Positions 60,112 through 64,000 of a DNA stretch of 64,000 nucleotides are shown here, piece after piece. The translations under genes and the position numbers were made by a program. Below the pieces are notes generated by a model that saw only the letters and a list, made by a program, of their open reading frames with translations, was not told the origin of the DNA and made no database searches. Each line of letters opens with the position of its first letter. The stretch's first letter is position 1. Source of the stretch: Planctomycetota bacterium (GTDB lineage: Bacteria; Planctomycetota; Phycisphaerae; SM23-33); NCBI GenBank assembly GCA_022705325.1, contig JAKJER010000001.1:248001-312000 (forward strand). Direction: 5' to 3'.

Positions 60112-61650
60112 CTAGGCTGCGTCCGGCCCCGCCTGGGCCTCCGCTGCCGCGGATCGTTCCCGGATCGCCCGCCGCACGCGGGCGAAATTCTTACGCCAGG
60201 CCCGCACCTCCAGCTTGCCCAGAAGCTGCATCGCCGTCCGCTTGGCCCACGACGTCCCGCCCGCACGCTGATTATCCCAGAATAACGCAGGAACGCGACG
60301 GAAGTTGATCTCGTAACAGGCCGTGTACAGGTCCAGGTGCTCGTCGGTCATCGTCTCCAGCGAGAACCGCCCCGTCCGCCGGGCGTCCAGCGGCTCGTGG
60401 AAGACCGGGAAAATGACGCCCCCCATCTGGTCCAGCCGCTCGACCAGGCGGCGGGTGCGGACCACGTCGTCGAGCGTCTCGCCGGGCAGGCCCAGCACCA
60501 GGCTCAGAACCGGGTAGAAACCCGTCCGCAGCGTCTTGTCGGTCACCTCCAGGACCAGGTCCTCCCAGTCCTCGGGTCGGTAAGGCGCGAGCTTGCCGGG
60601 GCTATTGGCGGCCACCAGGTGGCCGTTGGCGCTCTCCACGCCCATGTTCACCCAGAGGTAATCGGTCGCTCGGCGCCAGCTCAGCAGGCGGCGGGCCTCG
60701 CGCAACTGCTCGTCGTCAAGCTGGGCCACCGAGGCGATGTTGGCGTGGTCGATCTGCATGAACGACAGGCCCTCGACCTGGCGCATGGCCGTCAGCAGGG
60801 CGTGGAGCCTGGCGAAGTCCACCCGCCCGTCGCTGCTGCCGTAGCGGAAGAGGTCCTCGCTGCCGCTGACGACATTGGTGACGCCCGCGGCGACGTTGAT
60901 CCGCAGGTCGGCCAGGATCGTCTCCACGTCCAGATGCTCCATGCGTCGCGAGCCGGAGGTGCAGAACCCGCAGCCGCGCCCGCAGCCGCGAGAAAGCTCG
61001 ATGATGCCCAGCAGCGACGCCCCGCGGATGGGCTGAACGAGGTCGGCGAGGGTGCCGGCCTCGCGGACGACCGGCTCGACCGGGCGACCCTCGACCAGGT
61101 CGGCGAACAGGCGGGGGGCTTGCGCTTCGCAGAAGCCGTCGAACACGACGTCGATGCCGTGGGCCTCGATCTGCTCGGGATGAGCCAGGTACTGCCAGGC
61201 CCCCGCCCCGCCGGCGACCACGGCGAAGCCCCACCGCTCCTTGGCCCGGCGGATGAGGCCCATCATCCGCTCCATCCAGTGGGCGGTGTAGAGCCTGCCG
61301 CCCCAGAAGCTGCTGGTAGTCGTGTTGCTCATGCCGCAGCCCAGCGGATCGCTGGAACTGACGCCCACCGCCTTCACGTGCGGGCCCAACAGCCCGGGCA
61401 GGCGCTCGGGCGTGGTCACGACGACCTGGTCGGCCGTCAGCTTCCCGCCGGCCAGCAGCGAGGCCTCCAGGCGGCGCAGGCCCAGCGGGGCGGTGATCGC
61501 CCGCCCGCAGCGGTCCGTCCGCGCGGGCGGACTGACGAACCGCCGCATCGCCAGCGACGGGACCTTCGTCGTCTGCATGGTGGCGAAGATGCCCTCAAAG
61601 AGGACCTTGTAGGAGGCCGACAGCGTCCGGTCGGCCACCAGCACCACCAC
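60112..61650 (-). CDS. B12-binding-type radical SAM protein
   Basis: A 512-residue radical SAM enzyme with the [4Fe-4S] motif SRGCGRGCGFC (Cys223, Cys227, Cys230). The first 200 residues form a Rossmann-like region of the B12-binding radical SAM (BchE/HpnJ) type, although a canonical DxHxxG is not evident. The radical SAM barrel ends near 420 and a helical tail follows. The group modifies unactivated carbons, for instance in hopanoid or porphyrin chemistry. The start is one of several GTG codons near 61650. Placed between a ferredoxin and a polyprenyl synthase, it may act on an isoprenoid; unproven. Confidence 0.85.
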   Translation of the reverse strand: MVVLVADRTLSASYKVLFEGIFATMQTTKVPSLAMRRFVSPPARTDRCGRAITAPLGLRRLEASLLAGGKLTADQVVVTTPERLPGLLGPHVKAVGVSSSDPLGCGMSNTTTSSFWGGRLYTAHWMERMMGLIRRAKERWGFAVVAGGAGAWQYLAHPEQIEAHGIDVVFDGFCEAQAPRLFADLVEGRPVEPVVREAGTLADLVQPIRGASLLGIIELSRGCGRGCGFCTSGSRRMEHLDVETILADLRINVAAGVTNVVSGSEDLFRYGSSDGRVDFARLHALLTAMRQVEGLSFMQIDHANIASVAQLDDEQLREARRLLSWRRATDYLWVNMGVESANGHLVAANSPGKLAPYRPEDWEDLVLEVTDKTLRTGFYPVLSLVLGLPGETLDDVVRTRRLVERLDQMGGVIFPVFHEPLDARRTGRFSLETMTDEHLDLYTACYEINFRRVPALFWDNQRAGGTSWAKRTAMQLLGKLEVRAWRKNFARVRRAIRERSAAAEAQAGPDAA

Positions 61651-61724
61651 GGGTTCGAGTTCTCGCTTCGCAGTACTCAGGCTTCGGTTCCTGACTTGTC
61701 AGAAAGGACACGTGGGACAGACAG

Positions 61725-62534
61725 TCACTCTTCCGGCGGCGCCGGCTTGTCTTTGCGCGAGCAGTTGAGACGTTCCTGGAAGGCCCGCTGAATGTCCTGC
61801 TGATTCTCCTGCTCGGTGGGGAATCGTCCCGCCGCCGCGTCGGCCCCGCCGCCGGCGCTTCGGTGGCGGAGCAGGTCGTAGACGTCCTGGCGGACGAGGT
61901 TGTCCAGATTGGACGGCTCGACCTGGACCGACTCGTCGCCGTTGATCGGGGCGGCCTTGTATTTCGGAAAGACGATCGCCCCGTGCGGGCAGACGCGGGC
62001 GCAGGCGGGGCAGCCGGTCTTGCAGTTGCGGGGCTTGACGACGCGGATGCAGCCGTCGATCTCCTGGCGGTAGACGCCGAACAGGCAGAAATTGAGGCAC
62101 TGCCCGCAGTGCTTGCAGCGGTCGAGGTCGATCAGGGGGAACCACGCCGCCCAGTCGCCCTGGGCGGCCACGTGCCGTTCCGGGCCGGGCAGGTGCGCGT
62201 CGGATCCTTCGAGCCCGAGCTCGCGGATGATCTCGGCGGCCGGGCGGCTGCGGAGATTGAACAGGCGCACCTCCGCCGGCAGGGGCGAGGAGGCGGACTG
62301 AAAGAGGCACCGCACGGCCCGCTCGAAGCAGGCGATGACGCCGGAGCGGCCCTGGGAGGCGATGCGGGCGAGGACCTCGTGGCGGCGCTCGCTCAGTTCG
62401 CACAGGTCGTCGACCTCGATCAGCTCGATGCCCGAGCGGACGAGGGCGGCGCGGACCTCTTCGAGGGCGTGGGCGGGCAGGAGCTGGGCCTGTCGGCAGC
62501 GGCACAGCAGCAGGATGTCCAGTGGCGCGGGCAT
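61725..62534 (-). CDS. ferredoxin-like protein with two [4Fe-4S] clusters
   Basis: A 269-residue protein. The N-terminal domain (about 1-110) begins LDILLLCRCRQAQLL and has scattered Cys. The C-terminal half carries two full cluster motifs: CKHCGQCLNFC (Cys140, 143, 146, 150) and CKTGCPACARVCP (Cys171, 175, 178, 182). It probably passes electrons to the radical SAM protein encoded 74 bp downstream. ATG 62534 begins at the conserved N-terminal block. The last 60 residues are polar and disordered. Confidence 0.85.
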   Translation of the reverse strand: MPAPLDILLLCRCRQAQLLPAHALEEVRAALVRSGIELIEVDDLCELSERRHEVLARIASQGRSGVIACFERAVRCLFQSASSPLPAEVRLFNLRSRPAAEIIRELGLEGSDAHLPGPERHVAAQGDWAAWFPLIDLDRCKHCGQCLNFCLFGVYRQEIDGCIRVVKPRNCKTGCPACARVCPHGAIVFPKYKAAPINGDESVQVEPSNLDNLVRQDVYDLLRHRSAGGGADAAAGRFPTEQENQQDIQRAFQERLNCSRKDKPAPPEE

Positions 62535-62548
62535 GCGGAGGCGATCGC

Positions 62549-63748
62549 CTATGGCTTGACGTCCACGCAGACCACGTCGCCCTTGGCGTTGCGGCAGTAC
62601 ACCCTGCCGTTGGCCAGCACCGGTGTGGACCAGCACTTGCGGTCGATCACCTGGGCCTGCCCCAGCAGCTTGAAGGCCTTGCTGTCGGGTTGGACGAAGG
62701 TCAGCTTGCCGTCCTCGCTGAGCACGACGAGGATGCCGCCGGCCAGCATCAGCGAGCCCTTGCCCAGGTGCTTCTGGGTCCAGGCGACCTGCCCGGTTTC
62801 CCAGTCCATGCAGGTGAAGGTGGACTCGTCGAAGCCGTACAGGCTGCCCTTCCACAGGATGCAACTGTTGAAGTGGTTGCGCATGTCCCGGTTCCGCCAG
62901 GTCTGGTTGGCGGGTCCCCGGCCGATGGTGAACTGGGCGCAGCCCGTGCCGTAGCCCGAGGAGATGAACACCTTGTCGTCCTGGAGGATGGGGTCGGCGG
63001 CGTTGACGTCGTAGCGGGTGGTCCAGGGGAAGCTCCACAACGGCTTGCCCGTCTCCGCCAGCACGCCCACGCAGGCCTTGGAGGCGAAGATCATGACCGC
63101 GTCGCGCCCCTCGTGCTTGTAGGGCACGGGCGTGGAATAGCCCGACGGTTCGTTGCCGCTGTTCCAGACGATCCGCCCGTCATCCTTGCTCAGGGCCAGC
63201 CCGGCCGGGCCCATGTTGTAGATCACCAGGCGCCCCAGCACCAGCGGGGAGCTGGCGAAGCCCCAGGTGGGCTCCTTGTTGGGGAAATCCTTCTCCCAGA
63301 TCGCCTTGCCGGTCTGGGCGTCCAGGCAGCACAGCCGCCCGTACTTGCTGGCCGTGTAGACCTTGCCGTCAACGACGGTGGGCGTCGAGTGCGTCCCGCC
63401 TTCGTAGTACTTGTCGCCCAGGCGCTGGGGATACTGGTGCTTCCAGATCTCCTTGCCCGTTTCGGCGTCCCAGCAGAAGATCGTGTCCTTGCCGTCCGCG
63501 TTGCCGATCGTGTAGGCCTTGTTGCCGGCCACCGCGAACGACGAGAAGCCCGTGCCCACGCTGGCCCGCCAGAGGATCTTCGGTCCGCCCGCCGGGAAGG
63601 TGGTGGCGAAGCCCGTCTCCTTGCTGATGCCGTTGTGGTCCGGCCCGCGCCAGTTGGGCCAATCCTCCGCGGCGGCGGGGGCGGCAAAAGCGCACAATCC
63701 CAATGCGACAACTCCGACAAGCCAAAGGCGGCGCAGTCCAACCGTCAT
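62549..63748 (-). CDS. secreted PQQ-like beta-propeller protein, second copy
   Basis: A 399-residue exported protein with signal peptide (LGLCAFAAPAAAED) and the WPNWRGPDHNGIS opening shared with the protein at 22570-23859. Blade motifs are ETGKEIWKH, QTGKAIWEKD, ETGKPLWSF and ETGQVAWTQ. ATG 63748 is preceded by CAGGAGAAAG. It is 14 bp upstream of the ferredoxin gene and may be co-transcribed with the isoprenoid cluster, though such genes are so common here that the link may be accidental. Confidence 0.86.
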   Translation of the reverse strand: MTVGLRRLWLVGVVALGLCAFAAPAAAEDWPNWRGPDHNGISKETGFATTFPAGGPKILWRASVGTGFSSFAVAGNKAYTIGNADGKDTIFCWDAETGKEIWKHQYPQRLGDKYYEGGTHSTPTVVDGKVYTASKYGRLCCLDAQTGKAIWEKDFPNKEPTWGFASSPLVLGRLVIYNMGPAGLALSKDDGRIVWNSGNEPSGYSTPVPYKHEGRDAVMIFASKACVGVLAETGKPLWSFPWTTRYDVNAADPILQDDKVFISSGYGTGCAQFTIGRGPANQTWRNRDMRNHFNSCILWKGSLYGFDESTFTCMDWETGQVAWTQKHLGKGSLMLAGGILVVLSEDGKLTFVQPDSKAFKLLGQAQVIDRKCWSTPVLANGRVYCRNAKGDVVCVDVKP

Positions 63749-63853
63749 AGCTTTCTCCTGTTGAATCATCCTGGGACCTCTGAACGGGAATACTCTACCC
63801 GACGGGGCGGATTTCTCCAAGTCCAATCGAACGGCCGGGACCGCGGAACCGTC

Positions 63854-64000
63854 CTATTCCTCCGGATCGGCGGTGCTTCGTCTCCGCTTGCGGAGGGCGG
63901 GCAGGCCGCGCTTGAACGGCTTGTCCGCCTGGGTGGCCCGGCGGACAAAGTCGACGTATCTGCGGGCCGGGGGCGTCCAGTCGTCGCGGGCCTCCATCTC
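63854..64000 (-). CDS. C-terminal end of a gene running off the right edge
   Basis: The last 48 codons of a minus-strand frame (DDWTPPARRYVDFVRRATQ, a basic stretch KRRRSTADPEE, then TAG at 63854). The family cannot be recognised from this fragment. Confidence 0.5.
   Translation of the reverse strand, partial: EMEARDDWTPPARRYVDFVRRATQADKPFKRGLPALRKRRRSTADPEE

Overview
This 64 kb window is GC-rich DNA that most resembles a planctomycete, probably an uncultured member of the Phycisphaerae. The inference rests on family content, not on a search: secreted sulfatase, fucosidases and other carbohydrate-active proteins, stand-alone pseudopilins ending in an ADGH-type box, PQQ-like propeller proteins, an EF-hand repeat protein, Kdo-kinase-like and RND genes that imply an outer membrane, and a gyrase A with a non-enterobacterial quinolone region. 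Coding density is high, and nearly every gene casts long antisense shadow frames.

Layout. 1-6.4 kb: RND efflux adaptor and permease, then a DUF2314 lipoprotein. 6.7-9.4: a GH127-like/SGNH fusion. 9.56-13.1: tRNA-Ser(UGA), a GAF/sigma-54 activator, ribD, and a PIN toxin broken by a frameshift with its small partner. 13.2-23.9: an unknown secreted protein, a small membrane protein, gapA, an FAD oxidoreductase, recQ, a GH26-like enzyme, gluQ and a PQQ propeller. 23.9-27.6: Tat-exported TIM-barrel-like protein, GH29 fucosidase and a RAYT transposase bounded by inverted REP-like palindromes. 27.7-30.7: gyrA. 31-35.4: two pseudopilin/zinc-ribbon pairs and an 11-EF-hand protein. 35.8-38.9: HAD hydrolase, transketolase and its terminator. 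39.3-40.8: a lower-GC HNH nuclease island. 40.8-42.25: a 1.45 kb non-coding array of hairpin modules. 42.3-50.7: PAAR protein, second fucosidase, Kdo-kinase-like protein, thrC, GHMP kinase, UbiA-family transferase and CysQ-like phosphatase. 50.8-64: lipoprotein, squalene-hopene-cyclase-like enzyme, alpha-CTD-like regulator, sulfatase, and a minus-strand run of prenyltransferase-like protein, DUF116-polyprenyl synthase fusion, B12-type radical SAM protein, ferredoxin and PQQ propeller.

Two things stand out. First, short palindromic modules, many with recurrent loops (ACAAG, GTAA/TTAC, GCGA/GCAA) and compensatory stem changes, are packed into 40.8-42.25 kb and scattered elsewhere. One 35-bp module lies inside two different genes in two different reading frames, as Rickettsia palindromic elements do. 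Second, the 52.5-62.5 kb genes look like an isoprenoid/terpenoid pathway built on a polyprenyl synthase fused to DUF116, with a radical SAM enzyme and a dicluster ferredoxin; its product cannot be told from sequence.
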